Part shown: positions 48,982-57,584 of the stretch, piece by piece | How the letters are laid out: each line of letters begins with the position of its first letter | How positions within the stretch are numbered: the stretch's first letter is position 1 | The notes under the pieces: generated by a model | What the model saw: only the letters and a program-made list of their open reading frames with translations | What the model was told of the DNA's origin: nothing | Database searches by the model: none | Assembly: GCA_039934035.1 (NCBI GenBank) | Contig: JBDTMZ010000104.1 | Location: 1-64,000, forward strand | Direction of reading: 5' to 3' | DNA from: Solibacter sp039934035 | GTDB taxonomy: Bacteria > Acidobacteriota > Terriglobia > Bryobacterales > Bryobacteraceae | DNA length: 64,000 nucleotides | Position numbers and translations under genes: made by a program

Positions 48982-51840
48982 CTAATTTTTTCGGAGTGTC
49001 GACATCAGCAGAGTCACGCCGATGTCCGGAGGGGAATCAGGCGTACAGACCCTCGCACGCTGCGTCCACAGCGTTTGCGCCAAATCGATATTGGAATCCA
49101 CGGCATCGCTGAACGAGGCTGGTCGCCCGCGTCGTGAAAGAGCCGTCCGCGTTCGACGCACGTCCATCTCGAGATCCGAAGGGAAGCCCTTCCCGTCCGT
49201 TACACATGCGTCCAGCGAATCCAGGACTCCTTGCATTACCCGCATGCTCCGACTATAGCGTTCGCGGGAGTTTAGTCCCGGAAGCATCGGATTGAGATCC
49301 AGTATGCGCTCCGCAATTGCTGCCTCACGCGTCACCTTGTCGGCAGCGCCGAATTCGACGGCTTTCTGGAACGGTTCCCGTGCGGCCGCAAAATCACCCA
49401 GGGCGAACTCGGCCTGACCCAACGCCGCCCAGGCATCCCCATCGTTCGGCTCGCGTTGCACGACATCTCGCAACAACACGGTTGCCTCCCTCTGCAGGTT
49501 GAACGCAACGAGCCTGTTCGCAAGGTCCTTACGAATGGTCGTGTCCTTCGGAGCTTCCGCGACAATCAGGAGCAGTTCCGCCTGGGCAGTGGAGCGTTTT
49601 CCCGTGTGGTTGAGGCTTTCCACCAGCGCCAGACGTGCCTTAAGCCGGTTCTCCTGTTCTTCCTTCGGCCAGACGCCGTCGGCCGCCCGCCGGTACAACA
49701 CAGCGGCCTCCGCTTCGCTGCCCTCACTCGCAACAACCCGCGCCAAGCCCAGGTTGGCGGGCCCGCTGTGCGGATTCACTTGTAACACGTCCCGGAGGTA
49801 GTCCCCAGCCTCCGATTGGCGGCCGGCCTCGACGAGTGCAAGGCCGAGCGCCAGCCGGTCCGCCACACTGTGCGAGATCGAGAGGGCGCTGCGGAACTGC
49901 TCCGCGGCTTCGAGCGCCCGCCCTTGCGCCATAAGAGCTTCGCCAGCGCGATAGGAGGCTCTCCCGCGATCCGCACGCTCAGACCGATAGTAATAAGTCA
50001 GGATGGTGGCCAGCACCGCAACCGTGGCAAACGCGGCAACAGTTCTAACCATCAGATTAAACGATCGCTTGCTCACTACTGGTTCGCCGGCGGCAGGGCG
50101 CCGGAACGTGGGGTCGATGGCGTACGCGTCGATCACCTCCTGCCGCGAGATCACGCCCATTAGGTCGCGGACGTTGGTTCGGCTTACGACCGGTAAGACC
50201 GTCAGGCCGGTACGGGCGAACACCTGCATCGCGCGGTCCAGCGGATGATCCGTGTGCAGGTGTGGAAAGTTGCCGGCATGAAGCCCCGCGCGGGGGCCGG
50301 GTGCGGGAACCAGAACCGACAGCAGTTGATCGCCCTGGCCTTCCTCCAGCGCTGCCTGAATTCTGGCTGCCGCGACCATCCCGCGCAAGCCGTTCTCATC
50401 CAGGACCGGCCACCAGTCGCGAGTCCCGTCGATCTGAGATGCAGCCAGGCGAACCGATTCTGTTGCGGTAAGCGTCGCAATGCTCTTCCGGTAGCCGTCG
50501 CCGACGGTCAAAAGACGCTCTCTGGTTCGCGCGCCTCCTGGAAGGTGAATCCCATCCTGGTGCTGCAGGGCTTCGTATATCGGCTCTTCCTGTAATCGGC
50601 TGGAGATGACGTAGCTCACCAGATTCGCGATCATCAGCGGCACGATAATCGAGTAGTCCCGCGTCATCTCAAATATCATGATCACGGAAGTGAGCGGGAC
50701 GCGGACAATTCCCGCGAAGGCGACCCCCATGCCGACAAGGGCATAAGCGCCGACACTACCCGAATAGTCCGGCATCAGCCAGTGCGCCGCGCCGCCGACA
50801 GCGCCGCCCATCATGGCGCCGATGAAGAGGCTGGGGCCGAAGATGCCGCCGGCATTCCCCGAGGCATAACAGGTGGCGGTTGCGACCAGCTTCAGGGCGA
50901 CTAAGAGCGCCATTGTGCCGATTACCAATTGGCCGTTCAGTGCTTTCCCAACCGCGCCATAGCCAACGCCGAGGACATCCGGAGCGAACCACCCCAGCAA
51001 TCCCACGGTTAACCCACCGACCGCGGGGTACGCCCAGGCTGTCGCCCTCGGCAAGGAGAGGAAGTGCCGTCGCTGCCAAAGCAGCAGCTTCACAAACCCT
51101 GCTGAGACCAGGCCGCCAACCACGCCAAGGACAGCGTACACACCGAATTCGGCAGGGTGGACCAATTGATAAGCGGGCACATGAAATAGCGGCTCGTCGC
51201 CCAGCAACAAGTGCAAGACCATCCATGAAGTGGCGGAACTGAGTACGATGGAGCCCAGGACGGGAGCGTGCATGTCTCCCATGACTTCTTCAAGGGAGAA
51301 GAGTACGGCGGCAATGGGCGTATTGAATGCCGCTGCCAACGCGGCTGAGGCCCCGACCGGGAGCAGGGCTTTGACGTTGTCGTCCGAAAGACCAAGGCGA
51401 CGGCCCAGCACGGAAGCCAGTCCGGCGCCAACCTGAACCGACGGGCCTTCTCTGCCGAGTGCAATCCCGCTCGCCAAAGATGCTGAACAGAGGCCGAATT
51501 TCCCCAGAACCGTTCGAAGGCTGATGTATCCCTGGTGGATGAACAGTGCCGTCTTCGTCTGCGGGATGCCGCTGCCGCGCGCATCCGGAAAATATCGGAA
51601 CAAGAGAAAGCCCGTGGTCAGCGCACCCAAAACCGGAACCAGGACACGTCGCCACGCCGAACCTCCCGCGGGATAGAGCCTTGATCCGAGGTTCTCCGTG
51701 AGGAGAATAAACGCGACCACAACTAGGCCAACGATGGCGCCGATAATAACAGTGAGGACAAGCATGATCTTGTCCTCATGGGCGTTTACATCGGGGGCAT
51801 CGGGTGAGTTTTCAAATGGGTCTGCTCCGGTACTCGTCAC
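48982..51840 (-). CDS. ClC chloride transporter fused to CBS, membrane helix and TPR domains
   Basis: A 952-residue protein. Residues 25-415 are a ClC: GSGIP at 89-93, GREGP at 129-133 with the gating glutamate (131) that marks H+/Cl- exchangers, and GGIFGPSLF at 331-339. Residues about 445-575 are a pair of CBS domains (RLLTVGDGYRKSIATLTATE; TVLPVVSRTNVRDLMGVISR). A further membrane helix (about 598-617, VAAFATVAVLATILTYYY) precedes TPR repeats from about 625 to 840 and a short tail. ClC and CBS are cytoplasmic-side in topology, so the added helix would carry the TPRs to the periplasm. Its start overlaps the stop of the pal-like gene (ATGA). Confidence 0.9.
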   Translation of the reverse strand: MTSTGADPFENSPDAPDVNAHEDKIMLVLTVIIGAIVGLVVVAFILLTENLGSRLYPAGGSAWRRVLVPVLGALTTGFLLFRYFPDARGSGIPQTKTALFIHQGYISLRTVLGKFGLCSASLASGIALGREGPSVQVGAGLASVLGRRLGLSDDNVKALLPVGASAALAAAFNTPIAAVLFSLEEVMGDMHAPVLGSIVLSSATSWMVLHLLLGDEPLFHVPAYQLVHPAEFGVYAVLGVVGGLVSAGFVKLLLWQRRHFLSLPRATAWAYPAVGGLTVGLLGWFAPDVLGVGYGAVGKALNGQLVIGTMALLVALKLVATATCYASGNAGGIFGPSLFIGAMMGGAVGGAAHWLMPDYSGSVGAYALVGMGVAFAGIVRVPLTSVIMIFEMTRDYSIIVPLMIANLVSYVISSRLQEEPIYEALQHQDGIHLPGGARTRERLLTVGDGYRKSIATLTATESVRLAASQIDGTRDWWPVLDENGLRGMVAAARIQAALEEGQGDQLLSVLVPAPGPRAGLHAGNFPHLHTDHPLDRAMQVFARTGLTVLPVVSRTNVRDLMGVISRQEVIDAYAIDPTFRRPAAGEPVVSKRSFNLMVRTVAAFATVAVLATILTYYYRSERADRGRASYRAGEALMAQGRALEAAEQFRSALSISHSVADRLALGLALVEAGRQSEAGDYLRDVLQVNPHSGPANLGLARVVASEGSEAEAAVLYRRAADGVWPKEEQENRLKARLALVESLNHTGKRSTAQAELLLIVAEAPKDTTIRKDLANRLVAFNLQREATVLLRDVVQREPNDGDAWAALGQAEFALGDFAAAREPFQKAVEFGAADKVTREAAIAERILDLNPMLPGLNSRERYSRSMRVMQGVLDSLDACVTDGKGFPSDLEMDVRRTRTALSRRGRPASFSDAVDSNIDLAQTLWTQRARVCTPDSPPDIGVTLLMSTLRKN

Positions 51841-52430
51841 CGTGCCGCCGCGACGATGTGGATCCGCCGGTTCTTCTGCCAGCAGGTCTCAGTGTGGTCA
51901 TCACAGATCTGTTTCTCTTTGCCATAACTCAACACTCCGAGTTGACCGTCGGGTATGCCTACGCCCACCAGATAGTCCTTGGCTGCCTTTGCCCTGGCAT
52001 CGCCCAACGCCACGTTGTACTCGGCGGAACCGCGTTCGTCACAGTAGCCTTCGATGGTCAGGTTGTAATGCGGGTAGTCCCGGAGGATATCGCGGAGTTC
52101 TGTGGAATCCTTCTGAAGCGCCTGAATCGCATCCGGGCGGAGAGACTGCTTGTTGTAGTCGAAATACGCATCCTCGATCTTCGCGAGAAGTTCGTCAATT
52201 CGCTTGCGAGTTGCCGCGTCCGGTTGTCGTTGGGTTGCGGTAGTCGCCACCGCGGCGGTTTGGGACCCAGGCGTCTGCCGGGCGACGGTGGCCGGAGACG
52301 TGCGGGCCGGACTGGCTACACTTGGTGGAGCGGGCGGGGTTGCAGCCGCGACCTTCTTCTTGGCGCAGCCCTCCGACAACATTCCGGCGGCAATCAATAC
52401 GGCGAGCGTGAGTGTTCGGGACCGTTTCAT
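51837..52430 (-). CDS. pal: Pal/OmpA-like peptidoglycan-binding lipoprotein
   Basis: A 197-residue protein. A signal peptide (LTLAVLIAAGMLSEGC) ends in a weak lipobox (SEGC; Gly at -1 is right, Glu at -2 is unusual). A Pro/Ala/Thr linker (about 25-65) leads to an OmpA C-terminal domain: AYFDYNKQSLRPDA, LTIEGYCDERGSAEYN and the arginine-containing ending QKNRRIHIV, the last two binding peptidoglycan. It ties the outer membrane to the cell wall. It is translationally coupled with the ClC fusion downstream, and no tol genes are nearby, which is unlike the usual tol-pal locus. Confidence 0.82.
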   Translation of the reverse strand: MKRSRTLTLAVLIAAGMLSEGCAKKKVAAATPPAPPSVASPARTSPATVARQTPGSQTAAVATTATQRQPDAATRKRIDELLAKIEDAYFDYNKQSLRPDAIQALQKDSTELRDILRDYPHYNLTIEGYCDERGSAEYNVALGDARAKAAKDYLVGVGIPDGQLGVLSYGKEKQICDDHTETCWQKNRRIHIVAAAR

Positions 52431-52533
52431 GGGAACTTATCCTCCTAATGCTTATTGTGCGGTCGGGAAAAGTGAACTCCTATCCTGTTCGCACAGGATA
52501 TCGCCGCTCTTCGCGAGCGACTAAACTTGGAAA

Positions 52534-53961
52534 GTGGACACGGCGGGCATTGGGGACGGATACGCGGCAGAAGGGAGCGGCAAAAAGGCTGGGGAACGCG
52601 CGCGCCGGCCGCCCTGGATTGTTCTGTCTCTTGGCTTCGGCGGACTGTTGGTGTTTATCCTCGCCGGTGCGTGGGGCAGTTTCGTCGTCCTAGGCCGCGT
52701 TCAGGGAGAAGATACCCGAATCCGGAGAGCCTTCCTGGAGCGACTCGGGGCGCTGGACCAGATCCGCTCACAGATCTACCTCTCCGGCACTTATGTCAGG
52801 GATTTCCTGCTTTCCCCTGATTCCCAAGGTGCGGTGGCCCAAGCCGCGCGGTTGAGGGTACTACGACAGGAATCAAAGACGGCGTTGGAAGGGTACGCGC
52901 ACGGACTCGATCCGCAGGAGCAACAACCTTTCAAGGCACTGAAGAACGAGATCGACTCCTACTGGGGTGTTCTCGATCAAACGCTCACTTGGACGCCAGC
53001 GCAGCGCGATCGTCTCCGGTATCCCTTCTTCTACGAGGAACTTGTTCCGCGCCGTACGGCGATGTTACAGATTGCCGATCGCATCACGGGTGTCAACGAA
53101 CGAGGCCTCAGCCGCGCAGAGGAGCATCAGGCCGCGTCTTCTCAAGGATTGCGCAACTCATTGCTCCTGACATTTGGGTTCACGCTTTTAGGGGGCCTGG
53201 TGTTAGCGCTACTGACGATTCGATCGACTCTCCGCCTGGAACATGAATTGGAAACACGCCTGGCGGAGAACGCCCGTGCACGCGGGGACCTGCGAGATCT
53301 CTCCGCCCGCCTGATTCGCGCGCAAGAGACCGAGCGGAGGAATCTGGCGCGCGAACTTCACGATGAAGTGGGGCAGGCGCTATCCGCGATTCTCATGGAG
53401 GCCGACGGACTGGAAAACGCACAAGCCCCGCAGCGCGTCCGCGAACACTTGGCGTCGATCCGTTCGCTGGCCGGCAATACCGTGAATCAGGTGCGGGATA
53501 TCGCGTTGCTCCTGAGGCCATCGATGCTCGACGATTTCGGATTGGTGCCTGCGCTGAACTGGCAGGCCCGCGAACTGGGTAAGCGAAGCGGAATCAAGGT
53601 GCTGGTTTCGGCGGACGAAGCCGCCAACGATCTCGCCGACGAACACAAGACTTGTATTTATCGACTGGTACAGGAGGCCCTCAGCAATTCGGCCCGGCAT
53701 GCGGGAGCGCGCACAATCGAAGTTCGCATACTCCGCCGCGAACATGCGGTTCTCTGCGAGGTTCAGGACGATGGCGTCGGGTTCGATGCCACTCATACGC
53801 GGGGGATGGGTCTGCTGGGCATGGAAGAGCGTATTGTGCGGCTGGGGGGGACATTTCGGGTCGTGTCGGAACCAGGGCGTGGTGCGTTGATCGACGCCAG
53901 GCTGCCGCTCGTGGCGCTGGCCGTAGGGAGCATACATGCCGCTGCGAATTCTGATCGCTGA
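52534..53961 (+). CDS. NarL-type sensor histidine kinase, pair 1
   Basis: A 475-residue kinase with GTG start. Two membrane helices (about 28-53 and 209-229) enclose a helical periplasmic sensor of about 150 residues that contains VRDFLL at 88-93 in a four-helix-bundle-like layout. The cytoplasmic part has the HisKA_3 phosphorylation site RELHDEVGQ (His 276) and the HATPase segment (EALSNSARHAGA, DDGVGFDA, GMGLLGMEERI). Its end overlaps the response regulator gene by 26 bases, so they are a cognate pair. A second pair with the same layout follows 2.3 kb later. Confidence 0.9.
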   Translation: MDTAGIGDGYAAEGSGKKAGERARRPPWIVLSLGFGGLLVFILAGAWGSFVVLGRVQGEDTRIRRAFLERLGALDQIRSQIYLSGTYVRDFLLSPDSQGAVAQAARLRVLRQESKTALEGYAHGLDPQEQQPFKALKNEIDSYWGVLDQTLTWTPAQRDRLRYPFFYEELVPRRTAMLQIADRITGVNERGLSRAEEHQAASSQGLRNSLLLTFGFTLLGGLVLALLTIRSTLRLEHELETRLAENARARGDLRDLSARLIRAQETERRNLARELHDEVGQALSAILMEADGLENAQAPQRVREHLASIRSLAGNTVNQVRDIALLLRPSMLDDFGLVPALNWQARELGKRSGIKVLVSADEAANDLADEHKTCIYRLVQEALSNSARHAGARTIEVRILRREHAVLCEVQDDGVGFDATHTRGMGLLGMEERIVRLGGTFRVVSEPGRGALIDARLPLVALAVGSIHAAANSDR

Positions 53962-54583
53962 CGACCATGCGGTGGTCCGCGATGGCTTGCGTGCCGTTCT
54001 CGAACAGCACACCGACCTAAGCGTGGTCGCGGAGGCCGCCAATGGCCGCGAGTGCGTGCAACTGGCTGGGGAATACTCCCCCGATATCGTCATCATGGAT
54101 ATTGCCATGCCGAGCATGAATGGCATGGAAGCGACCCGCCGGATTCTAAGCTCCAGGCCCAACACAGGCGTGGTCATCCTCAGCATGCACCAGGACGAGA
54201 GCTATGTGCTTGGCGCACTGAACGCGGGCGCCAAGGCGTACATCTTGAAAGACTCCGTGCGCTCCGATGTGATCGATGCGGTCCGCGCGGTCTCTCGCGG
54301 CCAGTCGTTCCTGACTCAGAAGATCAGCCGTATGCTGCAGGAGGATTATATTCACGACCTGCGCAGCCGGGGTCTTGAGGACCGCTACGATCTGCTGACA
54401 GACCGCGAACGCGAGGTGCTGCAACTGGTTGCGGAAGGCAAGTCCAATAAAGAAGTTGCCACCTTGTTGAACATCGGAGTGACAACAGTGGAGACGCATC
54501 GGGGCCACGTTCTGCAAAAGCTCGGCCTGCACAGCGTGCCCGAAATCATCCTGTACGCCGTGAGAAAAGGCGTGATCTCCTAA
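53936..54583 (+). CDS. NarL/FixJ-family response regulator, pair 1
   Basis: A 215-residue regulator. The receiver starts RILIADDHAVVRDGL with the acidic pair at 9-10, the phosphoacceptor is Asp 55 in IVIMDIAMPSMNG, and LKDSV carries the conserved lysine. The LuxR-type helix-turn-helix (LTDREREVLQLVAEGKSNKE) lies near the C-terminus. It is phosphorylated by the kinase it overlaps and acts as a transcription factor with unknown targets. Confidence 0.93.
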   Translation: MPLRILIADDHAVVRDGLRAVLEQHTDLSVVAEAANGRECVQLAGEYSPDIVIMDIAMPSMNGMEATRRILSSRPNTGVVILSMHQDESYVLGALNAGAKAYILKDSVRSDVIDAVRAVSRGQSFLTQKISRMLQEDYIHDLRSRGLEDRYDLLTDREREVLQLVAEGKSNKEVATLLNIGVTTVETHRGHVLQKLGLHSVPEIILYAVRKGVIS

Positions 54584-54963
54584 GGGGCTTTCTGGCTGCC
54601 GTAGTCAGCGGTCTGTCGCAACTCCAACGCTCCCTCATCACCTGTTTTCTGCTCCCCCGTCATGCACAGGCAGTATGGCTCCGTGGTGGATCGGATTTTA
54701 CTCTGGAATTGGAGGTAGTCCATGGCCCAACTAAGGCAATCCTGGAGGCAAGTATCCAACGTTTTGAAACTCACACAATCACAGACACCGCCTACGCCAC
54801 TGTCACTTTGGCTCTCGTCGTGGGCTTTGCGCTCCTCCTGTACTTGGGCAGCCCGGCGTAGGTGGTTCTATGACCGAACCGCGAGCCGAAGTCCACACGT
54901 CAAAGTCGCGTTCCGGCCGCGTGGCGGCCTCGGCCAGGCAAGCCGTAATACCAGGAGGGAAGC
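54584..54963. other. Gap between the first regulator and the HlyD gene
   Basis: This 380-base stretch holds one possible small membrane-protein frame (54709-54861, listed separately) and, at its end, AGGAGGG as the ribosome-binding site of the HlyD gene. A promoter was not clearly seen. No terminator-like hairpin was found after the regulator gene. Confidence 0.4.
54709..54861 (+). CDS. Possible 50-residue single-span membrane protein
   Basis: From TTG at 54709 the frame gives LEVVHGPTKAILEASI, a polar middle (QRFETHTITDTAY), and one hydrophobic helix (ATVTLALVVGFALLLYLG) ending SPA. The frame stays open upstream but without a normal start codon. The helix and the amphipathic N-terminus look real, and it lies between a signalling pair and the HlyD gene. 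There is no ribosome-binding site. It could be a chance frame. Confidence 0.3.
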   Translation: MEVVHGPTKAILEASIQRFETHTITDTAYATVTLALVVGFALLLYLGSPA

Positions 54964-56169
54964 TTGAAACTGCAGCAACTCCCGGACGTCGAACACCGGA
55001 GGGCGCCGGGAGAACCGGGCCGCGCAATTCAGCTCCTGATCGCCGTTAACGCCATCATGATTGGATTGATGCTGATCGCCTGCAGCGTGGAATCCCCCCG
55101 GTCAGCTACGTTTGTGCCCCCAGCCGACGGGCATGCCGCGGTCTGGGAACGCACACTCCGGTTGACAGGATCGACGGTGGGCGAAAACAGCGTGACGCTG
55201 CTGGCGCCATATCTTCGCGGGAACCGCACGCGCGGTGGAGGCAGCGGACGATTTCATCTGATGGTCCAGCAGTTGATTCCGGAGGGCTCTCGTGTTGCGG
55301 TCGGCGATACAGTGGCGATGTTCGACCGTGAATCCATGGTGCAGCAGATCGACGACTTGAAGGCCGACCGGGCACAAGCGGAAGGCGACCTCCGCGTATT
55401 GGCCGCAAAGCTCGCAGCCGACCGCGAAGCGCGCGACCAACAAGTCCGGGTGGCAAAGTTCGCCGTGGAAACGGCTGCCCTGGACCTCAAAACTGCCTCT
55501 GTACGGTCGGCAATTCAGGCCGATTTGTTCAAGCTTGCCCTGGATGAAGCCCGTACACGATACAAGCAGTTGTTTTCCCAGAAGGACGATTTTCAAATCT
55601 CGCAGAGGGCACAACTGCGAATTACACAGCTCGAATTCCAGAGGTCTGAGTCCGAGCTTGGACGCGCCCAGGCCAACGCCGAACGGATGCTGGTGCCCGC
55701 GCCGCGAGCCGGTCTCGCCGTTCTTCGGCAGACGGTGCGTAACGGCGAATACGCCACCATTCGCGCCGGCGACGAACTTCGCCCGGGGCAGCCCTACCTG
55801 GACATCGTTGCCCCAGGACCAATGGTCGTGGATGCCGCGGTTAATCAGGTGGATGTGACGCAATTGCATGTCGGCGCCTACGCGGAAGTCGTGCCAGAGG
55901 CCTTTCCGGACATTCGCATGAAAGCACGTCTCACCGCCATAGGAAGTATCGCCATGAGCCACGGATTCCGGGCGGATTTCGTGAGAGAGATCCCGGTGCG
56001 CTTCAAGATCATTGGGGCGGACCCACGATTGCTCCCCAGTCTGACGGTGAGCGTCGATGTCGCGTTGGGTCCAGCGGAAGATGTCCCTTTGGTTTCACGC
56101 GTGGCCGGCTTTTCGCAATCCTTGGATGCTATTGTGCCGGGAAACGACGGTACCGGACTCTGGAGGTAG
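54964..56169 (+). CDS. HlyD-type membrane fusion (adaptor) protein
   Basis: A 401-residue protein, TTG start behind AGGAGGG. A short cytoplasmic N-terminus is followed by one membrane anchor (about 24-42, LLIAVNAIMIGLMLIAC). A biotinyl-lipoyl half (IPEGSRVAVGDTVAMFD), a long coiled-coil hairpin (about 125-240, VQQIDDLKADRAQAEGDLRV) and the second half (MLVPAPRAGLAVLRQTVRNG) follow, then a barrel domain. Such proteins link an inner-membrane pump to an outer-membrane channel. No pump or complete TolC gene is near, so it is an orphan here. It is flanked on both sides by two-component pairs. Confidence 0.85.
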   Translation: MKLQQLPDVEHRRAPGEPGRAIQLLIAVNAIMIGLMLIACSVESPRSATFVPPADGHAAVWERTLRLTGSTVGENSVTLLAPYLRGNRTRGGGSGRFHLMVQQLIPEGSRVAVGDTVAMFDRESMVQQIDDLKADRAQAEGDLRVLAAKLAADREARDQQVRVAKFAVETAALDLKTASVRSAIQADLFKLALDEARTRYKQLFSQKDDFQISQRAQLRITQLEFQRSESELGRAQANAERMLVPAPRAGLAVLRQTVRNGEYATIRAGDELRPGQPYLDIVAPGPMVVDAAVNQVDVTQLHVGAYAEVVPEAFPDIRMKARLTAIGSIAMSHGFRADFVREIPVRFKIIGADPRLLPSLTVSVDVALGPAEDVPLVSRVAGFSQSLDAIVPGNDGTGLWR

Positions 56170-56234
56170 CAATGAAGCCACTGTTCCTGGCACCAGACGG
56201 GGGACGGCATGCAAATTGCTAAACTTCAGCAGTA

Positions 56235-57584
56235 ATGAAACTACGCACATGGCCTTTCCTCCTGATCGGCTTCGGAGCGCTGATGGCACTGATTGGGGGC
56301 TCGGCGATAGCACTTCATGGAAGTCTCGGCAAGGTCTATGGCGAAGTCGCAGGAATTCAGGAGACTCTTCGGGGCGAACGCGATCTCATCGACCGGATTC
56401 GATCCGAATTATTCCTCACCGCGATCCTCGTTCGCGACTATCTACTGGAGAGTTCGCTCGACGCAGCGGTTTCCGATCGCACAACCTTGGAATCGTTACG
56501 CTCGTCTATCGAAACCAATCTCGCCGCGTTAGAAATGACGGGTTCTGTCCAACAAAGGGAGCAGGTAATTCAATTGCGAAAGGCGATAACCACGTATTGG
56601 TTGTCGCTCGATCCGATATTCGAATGGACCCAGAAGGAGAAAGCCGAACTGGGGCGAGCGTTTTTGCGGCGCGCAGTGGTGCCCTATCGTGAAGCCGTGC
56701 TAAGTGCAATTGGGAGACTTGGCGAGCTAAACGCACAACAAGGACTACAGAGGCAGGAGCAGGTCCTGCAAACGGAGCAGGAACTCAAATTTGACTTGCG
56801 GCGTATCGCGGGGCTGGCGCTTTTCTTGGGCGCTGTGGTGGCAGTAGCCAGCATCCTGAGGACCAGATCGCTGGAAGCTGCAACCACCGCTTACCTGCTC
56901 GAAATTGAGAATAGCGCGCGCGAACTGCGTCGTCTTTCGCAGAACCTCTCGGGTGCCCAGGAGGACGAGCGACGCCGTATTTCGAGGGAATTGCATGACC
57001 AAATCGGGCAGATGCTGACTGCGCTGCGTATGGAACTCGGCAACGTCGAAGACTTTCGCGACACGCAGGACGACGATTTTGTCGATCACCTGAATCAAGC
57101 CAAGCGGCTCACTGAGGACACTTTGCGCAGCGTTCGGAATCTTTCAACCGGCTTGCGGCCATCCGTGCTGGATGAATTGGGCTTGGCGCCGGCCCTGCAC
57201 TGGCAAGCCAGGGAATTCACTAAGCGAGCGGGAGTGCCGGTGGATGTGACGATTGATGGGGAATTGACGCACCTTCCTGATACTCACCGAACCTGCATAT
57301 ACCGCATCGTTCAGGAAGCCTTGACCAATGCCGCGCGGCACGCCAAAGCGAAATCGATCCGAATTATTCTCCATGGTGCACCTCAGGTATTGTCGTTAAC
57401 CGTAGAGGATGACGGCGTCGGCTTCGACGTTCAGAGCGACCGCGAGCGCGGCATCGGGCTGCTGGGGATCGAAGAACGAGTGAGAGAATTGGGAGGAATG
57501 GTGGACTTGCGTTCGCGGCATTCCGCGGGAACTTCCTTGCATTGCGAGATACCGAGACCGAAGGAGCGAAACTCTGAAAATTAG
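56235..57584 (+). CDS. NarL-type sensor histidine kinase, pair 2
   Basis: A 449-residue kinase with the same architecture as the first: membrane helices at about 8-28 and 190-207, a helical sensor with VRDYLL at 66-71 matching VRDFLL of the first kinase, HisKA_3 site RELHDQIGQ (His 254) and an HATPase (EALTNAARHAKA, DDGVGFDV, GIGLLGIEERV). The two sensors probably detect related signals. Its end overlaps the regulator gene by 11 bases. It is 65 bp after the HlyD gene. Confidence 0.9.
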   Translation: MKLRTWPFLLIGFGALMALIGGSAIALHGSLGKVYGEVAGIQETLRGERDLIDRIRSELFLTAILVRDYLLESSLDAAVSDRTTLESLRSSIETNLAALEMTGSVQQREQVIQLRKAITTYWLSLDPIFEWTQKEKAELGRAFLRRAVVPYREAVLSAIGRLGELNAQQGLQRQEQVLQTEQELKFDLRRIAGLALFLGAVVAVASILRTRSLEAATTAYLLEIENSARELRRLSQNLSGAQEDERRRISRELHDQIGQMLTALRMELGNVEDFRDTQDDDFVDHLNQAKRLTEDTLRSVRNLSTGLRPSVLDELGLAPALHWQAREFTKRAGVPVDVTIDGELTHLPDTHRTCIYRIVQEALTNAARHAKAKSIRIILHGAPQVLSLTVEDDGVGFDVQSDRERGIGLLGIEERVRELGGMVDLRSRHSAGTSLHCEIPRPKERNSEN

